Positions 27,385 through 36,184 of a DNA stretch of 64,000 bases are shown in pieces. The notes beneath the pieces were generated by a model. It had not been told where the DNA came from. It worked only from the letters and a program-made list of their open reading frames with translations, and made no database searches. This DNA comes from JBCBAP01 sp038532435 (GTDB lineage Bacteria; Pseudomonadota; Alphaproteobacteria; Rhodobacterales; Rhodobacteraceae), in contig JBCBAP010000007.1 in assembly GCA_038532435.1 (NCBI GenBank), forward strand, positions 1-64,000, written 5' to 3'. Position numbers and translations under genes: made by a program. The stretch's first letter is position 1. The number at the start of each line of letters is the position of its first letter.

Positions 27385-27447
27385 GCGCAATATTCCACGG
27401 GACAAAAAAAGACGGTGAGGTATGCCGTTCGCGGGCGCAATATCGCC
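27385..27447. promoter_or_regulatory. Direct repeat GCGCAATAT upstream of araC
   Basis: GCGCAATAT occurs at 27385-27393 and 27435-27443, 50 bp apart, in the 148-bp gap between the aldehyde dehydrogenase stop and the araC start. Spaced direct repeats are usual for AraC-family targets; autoregulation is possible but unproven. Confidence 0.35.
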
Positions 27448-28878
27448 TTAGGGGGCTGTGTAAGCGGTCTTGACGGTGGTGAAAAACTCCCTTGCATAGC
27501 TGCCCTGCTCCCGCGATCCGTGGCTTGATGCCTTCGTCCCGCCGAAGGGGACGTGATAGTCCACACCTGCCGTCGGCAGGTTGACCATCACCATCCCGGC
27601 CTGGGCGTGTCGCTTGAAATGGCTCGCGAATTTCAGGCTCGATGTGCAGATCCCGGCGCTGAGGCCGAACTCGGTATCGTTCGCCATGTGCAGGGCCTCC
27701 TCGTAGTCCCGAGCCCGCAGGACGGAGGCGACGGGGCCGAACACCTCCTCCCGATTGATCCGCATGGCCGGTGTCGTATCGGTGAAGAGCGCGGGCGACA
27801 TGAAATATCCGTCGGTCGCGCGGCGCACAGGCTCTCCGCCAGTGCGCAGGTTGCCCCCTTCCCGCCGGGCGATCTCCACATAGTCGAGATCCTGCTGAAG
27901 CTGGTCCGCGCTGACAACCGGTCCGATGTCCGTTCCCTGTTCCAGCGCGTGCCCGACGGTCAGGGATTGAAGCCGGGAGACCATCGCCTCGACGAACCGC
28001 CCGTGGATCCCCTCCGTCACGATGAGACGGGAGGAGGCGGTGCACCGCTGGCCGGTGGAGTAGAACGCGCCGTTGATCGCGGCCTCCACGGCCACATCGA
28101 GGTCGGCATCGTCGAGCACGACGAGGGGGTTCTTGCCCCCCATCTCAAGCTGGATCTTCCGCCCGTGCGGCAGGCTCGCCGCGGCGACCCGGGCGCCGGT
28201 GCCCACCGATCCGGTAAAGCTGAGGGCGCGCACCCCGGGATCGTCCAGCATCGCCTGTCCGACGACGGAGCCGCGCCCGGTCACGAGGTTGACCACACCC
28301 GGCGGCGCACCCGCCCGGTGCAGGATGTCCACGAGCGCCCAGGCGCAGCCGGGCACGAGTTCGGCGGGCTTGAACACCACCGGATTGCCAAAAGCGAGGG
28401 CGGGCGCGATCTTCCAGGCGGGGATCGCGATGGGGTAGTTCCATGGCGCGATGATCCCGACCACGCCGACCGGCTCTCGCGTCACCTCGACGGTCACGCC
28501 CGGACGGACGGAGGGCAGAAGGTCACCGGTCTGGCGCAACGCCTCCCCAGCGAAGAAGTCGAAGATCTGCACCGCGCGGGCGGTCTCCGCGATCCCCTCC
28601 GGCAGGGTCTTGCCCTCCTCCCGGCTCAGGAGCCGCCCGATCTCGTCCCGTCGGCTCCGCAATTCCTCGGCGGTGCGGCGCAGGAGGTCGTATCGGGTCT
28701 GCGGGGTGCTCGCGGCCCAGGCCGGGGCGGCCTCCGTTGCGGCGGCAATCGCGGCCTGCGTTTCCGCGACACCGGCGTGGGCGTAGCTGTCGATCACGTC
28801 GCTGGTATCGGACGGGTTGATGTTGTCGGTGCCGTGGCTGGTCGTGCTCCAGCGTCCACCGATCAGGACAGGTTTCAC
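27448..28878 (-). CDS. Aldehyde dehydrogenase family protein
   Basis: 476-residue NAD(P)-dependent aldehyde dehydrogenase. Visible are the cofactor motif GIIAPWNYPIAIPAWKIAPALAFGN..FKPAE, FTGSVGTGARVA, the catalytic Glu in LEMGGKNP and the catalytic Cys in STGQRCTASSR. Length matches the family. GTG at 28878 was chosen: it gives VKPVLIGGRW, a standard N-terminus, lies 10 bp after the upstream stop and has GAGGG before it; the longer frame contains non-family sequence. It could oxidise an aldehyde made by the island's pathway. Confidence 0.9.
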   Translation of the reverse strand: MKPVLIGGRWSTTSHGTDNINPSDTSDVIDSYAHAGVAETQAAIAAATEAAPAWAASTPQTRYDLLRRTAEELRSRRDEIGRLLSREEGKTLPEGIAETARAVQIFDFFAGEALRQTGDLLPSVRPGVTVEVTREPVGVVGIIAPWNYPIAIPAWKIAPALAFGNPVVFKPAELVPGCAWALVDILHRAGAPPGVVNLVTGRGSVVGQAMLDDPGVRALSFTGSVGTGARVAAASLPHGRKIQLEMGGKNPLVVLDDADLDVAVEAAINGAFYSTGQRCTASSRLIVTEGIHGRFVEAMVSRLQSLTVGHALEQGTDIGPVVSADQLQQDLDYVEIARREGGNLRTGGEPVRRATDGYFMSPALFTDTTPAMRINREEVFGPVASVLRARDYEEALHMANDTEFGLSAGICTSSLKFASHFKRHAQAGMVMVNLPTAGVDYHVPFGGTKASSHGSREQGSYAREFFTTVKTAYTAP

Positions 28879-28888
28879 CGGCGCGCCC

Positions 28889-30025
28889 TCACTGAACGGA
28901 TTGCATGAGGGCGAGGTAGTCGTCCGCCTCAGCCCGGCGCGGATTGGTATCGGTCGCGAGGTCATGGGCGGCAACCTGTGCTGCAGGGCGCAGCATCCGG
29001 GCCGAGATTTCGAGCTCAGACAGGCGGGTCGGCAAGGGTAAGGGAGCAAAGAGCGCCTCGACCTCGGCCACGATATCATCCCGATCCGCCCCGCCGAGGA
29101 CGCCTGCGAGAGCGGTCGCCTTCTCCGGCACCGCGTCACGGTTGAAGCGCATCACCTCGGGCAACAGGATCCGGCTGAGCGCGCCCTGATCGAGCGGATG
29201 CTCCGCCACAGCCCGCAGGGCATTCGTCATGGCGTGGGAAGCGCCAAGCCCCTTTTGGAGCGCCAGCGCCCCGTTCAGCGTCGCGGCCATCATCTCGCGG
29301 CGCGCGGCGAGGTCTTCGCTGTCCGCCAGCACCCGCCCGATGTTGGCAACCGCCCGCCGCAGTCCGTCGAGCGCGATGCCGTCGGCGGGCGGGTTGTAGC
29401 TGCGCGAGAGGAACGCCTCGATACAGCGGGTGATCGCGTCAGCCCCGGCGGAGGCTGACAGTTCGGGCGATGCGCCCAGCGTGACGGTCGGGTCGCAGAT
29501 CGTGACTGTCGGGATCAGCTTTCGGCACATCATCAGCGCCCGCTCCCCCCCGGTCAGGGTTGCGGGGGCATGGGCGGCGACCGCCGATCCGAAGCCGACG
29601 ATGCTCTGGATGGCGAAGAGGTCCGGCAGGTCGGCCCCGATCCGCCGCGACCCTCCCTGCGCGTAGGAATAGGTGATCAGAGGCATGTCGGGATGGGTGA
29701 TCGCAATGCGCGCGACCTTTGCAAGGTCGATCGCGGCGGACGGACCGAACGCGACGAGCAGGTCCGCGTTCACCTCCCTGTAAAACGCGGCGAGGCGGGC
29801 GGCAGCGGCCTCGTTCGGCGTTGCTGGAATGTCGGTGAAAAGCGCAGGCACACACCGGGTCGGAAAGCCCGAGCGCAATCGTTCGAAGAGAGGTCCCGCA
29901 GCATGTTCCGCATCGGTGACCAGCACCGGCGTCCGCTTTCCCATGGCCTTGAGCTCGGACCACAACGCCTCTTCGAGCACGCCATCGGCGAAGTGCACGC
30001 GGGTGAGGTAGGTGATCAGGGTCAT
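28889..30025 (-). CDS. Iron-containing alcohol dehydrogenase-like protein, altered metal site
   Basis: 378 residues with the overall Fe-ADH layout (dehydroquinate-synthase-like N-domain, then helical metal domain): DPTVTLGASPELSASAGADAITRCIEAFLS and KGLGASHAMTNAL...LDQGALSRILLPEV align by pattern with the family. Of the four metal ligands known from FucO, D196 and H264 are present, but the second ligand position is R200 and the PHG position is Q280 in DQG. The cofactor motif GTGSE is GFGSA. It may use no metal or a different chemistry. ATG at 30025. Operonic with the aldehyde dehydrogenase. Confidence 0.8.
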   Translation of the reverse strand: MTLITYLTRVHFADGVLEEALWSELKAMGKRTPVLVTDAEHAAGPLFERLRSGFPTRCVPALFTDIPATPNEAAAARLAAFYREVNADLLVAFGPSAAIDLAKVARIAITHPDMPLITYSYAQGGSRRIGADLPDLFAIQSIVGFGSAVAAHAPATLTGGERALMMCRKLIPTVTICDPTVTLGASPELSASAGADAITRCIEAFLSRSYNPPADGIALDGLRRAVANIGRVLADSEDLAARREMMAATLNGALALQKGLGASHAMTNALRAVAEHPLDQGALSRILLPEVMRFNRDAVPEKATALAGVLGGADRDDIVAEVEALFAPLPLPTRLSELEISARMLRPAAQVAAHDLATDTNPRRAEADDYLALMQSVQ

Positions 30026-30073
30026 GACCTCTCCGTCCCGCGCAGGCCTCCAGCGCGGGTTTGGGTCGCGGGG

Positions 30074-30097
30074 CTCCGGGCGCCGAGGCGCCCGGAG
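30074..30097 (-). other. Intercistronic stem-loop after the binding-protein gene
   Basis: CTCCGGGCGCC (30074-30084) and GGCGCCCGGAG (30087-30097) form a perfect 11-bp inverted repeat separated by only 2 nt, between the binding-protein stop (30114) and the Fe-ADH-like start (30025). No T-tract. This is typical of structures that protect the abundant binding-protein mRNA segment; role inferred. Confidence 0.65.
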
Positions 30098-30113
30098 GGT
30101 CCGGTTCAGGGCA

Positions 30114-31373
30114 TCAGTAGTCGGACTTGCAGACCGGGTTTTCCCGGCTCGGCAGACCCACGGCCGCGAACGCATCATCGCTCAGGCCCAGGGTCTGCGG
30201 CACGTCGGACACAACCTGCACAAGCTGGTTGGCAAGGGTGCCATCGCCGAGCTCGACCACTTCGGTGACGAAATTGGTGCCGATCGCCTGACGGTTGCCG
30301 TCCAGCGAAATCTTGCCGTTTGGCGCGTCGAGCTCGAGGGTCGACAGGCATCCGCGGAACGCGGCGTGACCGTCGCTGAGATCACCGCCAACCTCGTCCA
30401 TGCAGGACTTCATGGCGGTGAAGGCGTTGTAGTACCCGGTCGCCATCAGCGACGGGCTCGGGAACCGCTGGTCCGCCGGGAACGTGTCCTGGTAGGACGC
30501 AACGAAGGCCTGCCAGTTCGCGTCATCCCAGGTATCCGCCTGCGGGCCGGAGGATGGCACGCCGATCAGCGCCTCCTTCGCCGTACCCTTGGAAGACAGA
30601 ACAGTGCCGTCCACCATGATCGTGCCGCCGATCAGGTTCGCGTCACCGCCGGCCTGCTGGTACTGGTTGAGGAAGTTCACGGCGTCACCACCGCCAAGGC
30701 CCAGATAGATCGCGTCCACATCGTCCGGCAGTGCCGCGATGATGGAGCCGAAATCCTTCGTGCCGAGCGGCACCCAGAAGCGCTCGGTCACTTCACCGCC
30801 CGCGCCGCAGAACTCGGTCACGAAACCGAAGACCTGGGTGTAGATGAACGAGTAATCCTCACCGATCGTGGCCACGGTCTCGTAGCCCTTTTCGTTGAAA
30901 ACATACTGGCCGAGACCCGCGGACCACTGCGCACCGTCCATGTTGAAGCGGAAGAAATTGTCGGACGGCGTCACATAGGTCGTCTCCATCGCGCCGGAAA
31001 TGCCGTTGATGAAGGTCGTGCCCGGCTGGGTCTTGGAATAGTCGCGGATCGCGATCCCCTCGGAGCCGGAGAGCGGCCCGATCACGATATCGACGCCATC
31101 CTGCTCGACAAGCTTCCGTGCGCCGCGTACCGCGCTGTCGGGGGATGCGTCGGTGGACTGGTAGATGATCTCAACGGCCTTGCCGCCCGCCTCCTCACCC
31201 ATGACCGCCATCGCGGTCTTGAGGCCCCGCACACCGTCCTCGCCGAGTGCTGTGTAGGTGCCCTCGAGCGTCGCGAGCACGCCGATCTTGAGCGGGCCAT
31301 GGCCATCCGCGAGCGCACCACCCGCGGTCATCAACGCAGCAACGGAAAGTGTGGAAAGATACTTCATTCGCAT
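30114..31373 (-). CDS. Branched-chain-type ABC transporter substrate-binding protein
   Basis: 419 residues: a Sec leader (MRMKYLSTLSVAALMTAGGA) then a type I periplasmic-binding fold with LKIGVLATLEGTYTALGEDGVRGLKTAM, the opening of LivJ/HAAT-type proteins, and VDIVIGPLSGSEGIAIRDY. GGAGG lies five bases before the ATG at 31373. It probably delivers the ligand to LivHMGF encoded 4-10 kb downstream, since that operon has no other binding protein. The Fe-ADH-like and aldehyde dehydrogenase genes follow on the same transcript. Confidence 0.9.
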   Translation of the reverse strand: MRMKYLSTLSVAALMTAGGALADGHGPLKIGVLATLEGTYTALGEDGVRGLKTAMAVMGEEAGGKAVEIIYQSTDASPDSAVRGARKLVEQDGVDIVIGPLSGSEGIAIRDYSKTQPGTTFINGISGAMETTYVTPSDNFFRFNMDGAQWSAGLGQYVFNEKGYETVATIGEDYSFIYTQVFGFVTEFCGAGGEVTERFWVPLGTKDFGSIIAALPDDVDAIYLGLGGGDAVNFLNQYQQAGGDANLIGGTIMVDGTVLSSKGTAKEALIGVPSSGPQADTWDDANWQAFVASYQDTFPADQRFPSPSLMATGYYNAFTAMKSCMDEVGGDLSDGHAAFRGCLSTLELDAPNGKISLDGNRQAIGTNFVTEVVELGDGTLANQLVQVVSDVPQTLGLSDDAFAAVGLPSRENPVCKSDY

Positions 31374-31403
31374 TGTGTCCTCCCTGGACTGTTTTTTGGT
31401 CCG

Positions 31404-31433
31404 CGTGCGCACACCGTTTTCGTGCGCAGACCG
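31404..31433. promoter_or_regulatory. Tandem direct repeat upstream of binding-protein gene
   Basis: CGTGCGCACACCG (31404-31416) and CGTGCGCAGACCG (31421-31433) match in 12 of 13 bases, 17 bp apart, just upstream of the binding-protein Shine-Dalgarno. Candidate regulator-binding half-sites. Confidence 0.4.
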
Positions 31434-32195
31434 CTTCAGCCTGCGTCAGAACGCTCCGATCGCTGATGGCAGAGAGTGGTGCGGCGTAACGCACGGTCTG
31501 ATTTTGCCTCTGGGAGGCGGAGGCCGTTCGAGCATTGCGGCGCTCGCCACGCGGACGTGCTGCTCACCTCGTGCTGACGTTCTTCTTCACCGCGCAGGCT
31601 GGCCGACCCTACGCCTGTGGAAACACTCAGCAGGGCAATCGGTGCAGTTGAGAAGATTGGCGGGCGCGCGTGCTGTTGGGATCTCGACCTTCAGCGAGCC
31701 GATCAGTTTGGACATGTCCCTCGGCAATCCGGTGCCCGTTGCAGGCGTGGCCGAATTTGGATTTTGACCGGATGGCAGACTGCGCTGCCACCCTGCAAAC
31801 CGCTCCCTCCCCGCTTCGCCCGAGGCACGGTCCGCCGTTACTTGTCCATTCTGGCATTAAGAACACGTCGCTTGTGGAGGCGAGGCAAGGCGGGATTCTG
31901 AGAGTTGGTTGGAGGACAACCCGTATCTTTCCCGGGTAGCCGTGAGAGATCGGGCGCAAGTAGCCGGTTAAAACAAACCATGCGTGAGCTCTTCACTGCA
32001 AAGCGGCTCACACCCGTCCGCGCGACTTAAAATTGTCGGCAATGAGTGGTCAACGCGACCCGGTCGCACTTGCCAGTGCCCTGCGCGCCCAGTGCCTCAT
32101 CCGATAGGCACATCACGGCAGTTCGATGTGTTCGCTGCTATGCCCGGTGACGCCAACGGAAACGCCTGCTGCGTCATGCAGCAAGCGTGGCCGTC
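31434..32195. other. Gene-free interval
   Basis: About 760 bp between the binding-protein promoter region and the end of the dienelactone-hydrolase-like gene. Several short frames exist on both strands but none has a family-like sequence plus ribosome-binding site. A small hairpin (TGGCAG 31773-31778 with CTGCCA 31785-31790) is the only structure seen. It may be decayed coding DNA. Confidence 0.5.
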
Positions 32196-33206
32196 CTACT
32201 TCCCCAGTTCCTCGACAATCATTGAGACAATCGTGGCGTGGATGTCGGCTCGGTTGGACCCGATAGGATCAGTGCACACGGGATCGTCGCTCTCCTCGGC
32301 GAGGATCGCTACACCGGCGGGCTTGCAGAGGGGCATCGCGCTGAAGTGGTAGGCGAGTGCAAGCCGTTCGATCCGCCGGTCCGCAAAATGGTCCGCAAGG
32401 CCGCTTCTGTCGAAGTCGGTTGCGAGCATTCTGTCATCCGCTCCTCCGAACCCGATCATGAGGGTCGAGGGAAGCAGCTGCTTCACGTTCGAGGCCTCCA
32501 ACCCCCAGACAAAGCCCGGGTCGAGTGCGGCGACATGTGTCACGCGGTCGTCGGCATAGCTCGCATCCCATGTGGCCGGGTCGATCCCCGGCATGTTCAC
32601 GCGCTCAGACATGAGGACGCCGCAGGCCTCCATCTCCGGACGCGTTTCGCAGGCACTCACGATCCCTGCATGGTTCCCGGTCGCGCCGCCTAGAGACAGC
32701 GCCGTCCATCCCCCGAAGGAGAACCCAGCCGCCATGATGCGTGAGGTATCGAGGTGATCCGAAAAGGAGGGATCGGCCTCAAGTGTATCCATGACGACGC
32801 TCATGTCCCGCGCGCGCGTCCAGTGCGCCACGCCCTCGCGCATGTCAAAGTCACCCCAGGTCGTGTTCGGGTGGTTCACCATCACCGTGATCACACCGCG
32901 TTCGGCCAGTGCAGCCCCGAGCCAGGCCTGCGCGCGATCCGTGCCACCCATGCCATGGCTGAAGAGCACGACCGGGTGCTGGCCGCTGACGACGGGCCCG
33001 TCCATGTGCGCGGCGACACCCTGAAAGACCGGGTTGTCCGCATAAAGGGTCGGCGCCTCCGCCGCGCTGCTGGGGTACCAGATGGCGACCCGCGCGGACT
33101 GATCATGATGCGGCAGGAAGATCTCCGCGATCCGCAGACCGGCATCCTGGGCCGAGGCGTTGGCCGCGATCAGCGACAACGTCGCTGTGACAAGCAGGGT
33201 TTTCAT
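32196..33206 (-). CDS. Secreted alpha/beta hydrolase (dienelactone hydrolase-like)
   Basis: 336 residues: Sec leader MKTLLVTATLSLIAANASA, then an alpha/beta hydrolase with oxyanion region VVLFSHGMGGTD and nucleophile elbow AAGFSFGGWTAL. The second cysteine/acid region (CETRPEMEACG) and C-terminal Cys pair suggest disulphides, fitting a periplasmic location. The ATG at 33206 has AAGGAG six bases upstream; an upstream in-frame ATG lacks these features. Substrate unknown, probably an ester. It is divergent from a membrane-bound AraC regulator that likely controls it. Confidence 0.87.
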   Translation of the reverse strand: MKTLLVTATLSLIAANASAQDAGLRIAEIFLPHHDQSARVAIWYPSSAAEAPTLYADNPVFQGVAAHMDGPVVSGQHPVVLFSHGMGGTDRAQAWLGAALAERGVITVMVNHPNTTWGDFDMREGVAHWTRARDMSVVMDTLEADPSFSDHLDTSRIMAAGFSFGGWTALSLGGATGNHAGIVSACETRPEMEACGVLMSERVNMPGIDPATWDASYADDRVTHVAALDPGFVWGLEASNVKQLLPSTLMIGFGGADDRMLATDFDRSGLADHFADRRIERLALAYHFSAMPLCKPAGVAILAEESDDPVCTDPIGSNRADIHATIVSMIVEELGK

Positions 33207-33277
33207 CGTTGGCTCCTTCGGGAAAATCAAACCTGATGCCGTCTGGATGCCGCCAAGCGCTTCTTTTCGCGTCCTTT

Positions 33278-33311
33278 ATCCGGATTTAGGTCGTCATCAT
33301 CCGGTTTGAGG
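33278..33311. promoter_or_regulatory. Direct repeat 21 bp apart in divergent promoter region
   Basis: ATCCGGATTTAGG (33278-33290) and ATCCGGTTTGAGG (33299-33311) agree in 11 of 13 bases and are spaced 21 bp centre to centre, two helical turns, as expected for a dimeric AraC-type regulator. It lies in the 140-bp gap between the hydrolase and the araC-type gene. Confidence 0.55.
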
Positions 33312-33346
33312 ACTAGCGTTGGCGAAGTTCGTCCCTGGTAGAGTGA

Positions 33347-34333
33347 ATGCCGACCTTTCCCATCCCCGTCTTCGCTTCGATCTTGCTGGCCTTTGCGGCG
33401 GTGCAGCTCTGGCTCAAGCATCGTCGTGTGAGCCCTTTGGTGCTGCTCCTCGCACTCTGCGCGGCGCAGTCCCTGATCATCGCGCTCACCCAGCATTACG
33501 AAGTCGCGGGCATGCGGCTTGTGCAACCGGCCATGGCGGCCTTCATCCCGCCCGCCGCGTGGTTCGCCTTCAGGGACGGCCTGTCACGGAGCGATGGGAT
33601 GCACGCCCTGGGTCCGGTGACGGTCCTGGCAGCCCTTCTGGTCGCGCCGGAGTTTGTCGATGTCCTCTTGCCGGGTCTTTTTGTCCTCTATGGCGGCGCA
33701 ATCCTCTCGCAGGCGAAACAGGGAGGTGACGCGCAGCCGGATGCGTTGTTGTCGAGCGGTGATCTGCCGTCGCGGATCTGGGTAGTGATCGGTGCAGCCC
33801 TGATCGGGTCCGCGTTCAGTGATCTGCTGATCATAGCGTCGCAGATCTCGGGATACCCGGAGCTGCGTCCGTGGATCATCAGCGTGTTTTCCGTCGGGAA
33901 CCTCCTGCTGATCGGGGCGCTGGGGCTTTCGCCGCACCTGCAAACCACCCGGGACGACAGGGGCACTGAAGGCCCCGACCGCCGGTCCCCCGACGGCCGA
34001 GTGGCGGATGCTCACATTTGGGATCGGGTTCAGACATACATGTCTGAGCACAAGCCCTATCTTGATCCGGACCTCACCTTGACGCGGCTGTCCCGCAAGC
34101 TGGGCATCCCGGCCAAAACGCTGTCCTCGACGATCAACCTGACGACAGGTGGCAACGTCTCAAGGTTCATCAACGAGGCCCGGATCGACGCGGCACAAAC
34201 CGCGATGCTGAACGGTGAGTCCGTCACCGGCGCCATGTTGTCGTCCGGCTTCAACACCAAATCGAACTTCAACCGGGAGTTCCTGCGCGTCACCGGAAAA
34301 AGTCCAACGGACTGGTTGAAGCAGGCGAGATGA
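33347..34333 (+). CDS. AraC-family regulator with membrane-embedded N-terminus
   Basis: 328 residues. Residues 1-200 contain about six or seven hydrophobic segments (for example FPIPVFASILLAFAAVQLWL and VTVLAALLVAPEFVDVLLPG). A short charged linker leads into a C-terminal AraC helix-turn-helix pair (LTLTRLSRKLGIPAKTLSSTIN and GAMLSSGFNTKSNFNREFLRVTGKSPTDW). Regulators of this architecture sense signals at the membrane. Divergent orientation and the shared promoter region with its direct repeat argue that it controls the secreted hydrolase. Confidence 0.88.
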   Translation: MPTFPIPVFASILLAFAAVQLWLKHRRVSPLVLLLALCAAQSLIIALTQHYEVAGMRLVQPAMAAFIPPAAWFAFRDGLSRSDGMHALGPVTVLAALLVAPEFVDVLLPGLFVLYGGAILSQAKQGGDAQPDALLSSGDLPSRIWVVIGAALIGSAFSDLLIIASQISGYPELRPWIISVFSVGNLLLIGALGLSPHLQTTRDDRGTEGPDRRSPDGRVADAHIWDRVQTYMSEHKPYLDPDLTLTRLSRKLGIPAKTLSSTINLTTGGNVSRFINEARIDAAQTAMLNGESVTGAMLSSGFNTKSNFNREFLRVTGKSPTDWLKQAR

Positions 34334-34612
34334 GCAGCGCGCCACGTAGGCCCGCAGGTCCCGAGAAGGCGTCCCTCAGCCGATACCAGTGTTCAGGGAC
34401 AGGACTGCTCTTTGACGGTTGCATCGGGTCACGACCGAGACCTCAAGCCACTGCGCCGCATCTGCTACCAAACTGAGCAACAACCGCGACCCTACATGAC
34501 CGACAGGGGTCGGAGGCTTGGTGCCGTTTTGATCAGAGGCCAAAGACCGTGCGAAAAGCAGCCAATGCGATGATGAGGCATCCCTGAGGACCGTCCCCGA
34601 TCGAAAAGGCAG

Positions 34613-36184
34613 CTACGCCCTGTATGCGGGCAGCGGGGATCGATCCTGCAGGGAGATCATGCGTCTCAGCATGATTTCCGAAAGCGCCTGCCGGGCTGAT
34701 TGCCCGGAAGGATGATCGTAGAGGTTCTCCGTCTCTCCGGGATCGGAGGACAGGTCATAAAGCTCGTTCCAGTCTTCCCCCTCCCGCAGCGACATCCGGT
34801 ACCGATCCGTGACCACCGTTCGCACACGCTGAGGACGGTCGAAGCCGGTCATAAGCCTTTGACTGTCCTCCTCCACGATCACCGCCTGCGGTGGCGGGGT
34901 CGCGTGCAGGTCCCGGCCCTGGATGCCGTTGTAGGTCTGGATCCCGGCGCGGGCGAGGATCGTGGGGGCAATGTCGATGGATGATGCGAGGCCCGGATCG
35001 GTGCGTCCCTGCGCTGGCGCCTTGGGGTCGTGCCAGATGAAAGGGACCCGGATGATACTCTGGTAGTGCAGCAGGAGCTTCAGCATGAGGCCGTGATCGC
35101 CCATGTAGTCACCGTGATCGGAGGTGAAGATCACGATCGTGTCCTCGGCGAGATCCAGCTCCTCCAGCCGTTTCAGGACCCGGCCGATAGCATCATCGAT
35201 CATCGTGATCATGCCGTAGGTCAAGGCGATGATGGACCGCGCCTCGTCCCCGGTGACCGCGAAGGGGTTCTGGTTGTTCCGGGGGTCAGAGCCGTTCACC
35301 AAAGCCTCCTTCATCGCCCGTATGGGAGGCAGGTCACCCTTGCCGAAGGTTTCGGGCAACTCGATCCCTTCGGGGTCATACATGTCCCAATAGCGGCCCG
35401 GCGGCGTGAAAGGGTGATGCGGGTCGGGGAACGACATCTGCAGGAAGAAGGGGGCGTCGTCCCGTGCACGGTCCTCCAGCCAGACCGCGCTGCGTTCTGA
35501 GATCCAACTGGTTGAGTAGAGTTCCTCCGGGACCGCCGTGCGCCACGCCTGCGGGGCGCTGATCCGGTTGTCCGGCAAAGCGTTCTCAGGGCCCACCAAC
35601 CGGTCAAAGTCCGACCTCTGTTCCCGCGCCCATAAGAGGTAGTCACCGGACGCCTGATCGCCGTGGTCTGCTGCGACCTCGACATGTTCGAAACCGTAGA
35701 AGTCCCCGCCGATCCGATCTGCAAGCGGTCTGTCCCACGAGGGCACGACTTCGAGGTCGTAATCCGCTGTGTGCCGGTTGTTCTTGATGGCATCGCGCAG
35801 GTGAGGGCTGGGGGTGCGCAGGCCCTCGGTGGGTTCGAACCGGTTGGTGGCGGGCAGCCCGGTGAAGCTTTGCAGGTGGGATTTTCCGATCAGTCCCGTT
35901 CGGTATCCGGCATCCCGCAGCAGCTCAACAAATGTCGTGTGGTCCTTCGAAAGCGGAATACCGTTGTGCCGCGCCCCGTGGGCGGAACACATCCGCCCGG
36001 TCATGATCGACGCACGGTTCGGCATACAGATCGGGTTGGCGACATAGAACCGGTCCCACATCGTGCCCTTGGCCGCGATCCCGTCGATGTTGGGCGTGCG
36101 CACGATCCCGTTGCCGCCGCATCCCAAATGATCTGCGCGATGCTGATCTGTGATGATGAAGAGAAAGTTCGGACGCCTCGTCAT
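34613..36184 (-). CDS. Type I sulfatase
   Basis: 523 residues of the formylglycine-dependent sulfatase family. The FGly motif C-x-P-x-R is present as CMPNRASIMTGR; metal ligands are seen at the N-terminus (FIITDQHRADHLG) and in IFTSDHGDYMGDHG. Cys-type sulfatases need a formylglycine-generating enzyme, not encoded in this window. There is no signal peptide, so it is likely cytosolic and acts on imported sulfate esters; a phosphonate monoester hydrolase is the main alternative because that subgroup shares CxPxR. Its start overlaps the TRAP permease stop by 4 nt. Confidence 0.87.
   Translation of the reverse strand: MTRRPNFLFIITDQHRADHLGCGGNGIVRTPNIDGIAAKGTMWDRFYVANPICMPNRASIMTGRMCSAHGARHNGIPLSKDHTTFVELLRDAGYRTGLIGKSHLQSFTGLPATNRFEPTEGLRTPSPHLRDAIKNNRHTADYDLEVVPSWDRPLADRIGGDFYGFEHVEVAADHGDQASGDYLLWAREQRSDFDRLVGPENALPDNRISAPQAWRTAVPEELYSTSWISERSAVWLEDRARDDAPFFLQMSFPDPHHPFTPPGRYWDMYDPEGIELPETFGKGDLPPIRAMKEALVNGSDPRNNQNPFAVTGDEARSIIALTYGMITMIDDAIGRVLKRLEELDLAEDTIVIFTSDHGDYMGDHGLMLKLLLHYQSIIRVPFIWHDPKAPAQGRTDPGLASSIDIAPTILARAGIQTYNGIQGRDLHATPPPQAVIVEEDSQRLMTGFDRPQRVRTVVTDRYRMSLREGEDWNELYDLSSDPGETENLYDHPSGQSARQALSEIMLRRMISLQDRSPLPAYRA

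Noticed and set aside
31627..31959. 110-codon minus-strand frame in the 31.4-32.2 kb gap
   Set aside because: No ribosome-binding site and no family-like sequence; possibly decayed DNA but not supportable as a gene.
34500..34513. Hairpin CCGAC-AGGG-GTCGG in the convergent gap after the membrane AraC gene
   Set aside because: Short stem and no T-tract; too weak to call a terminator.
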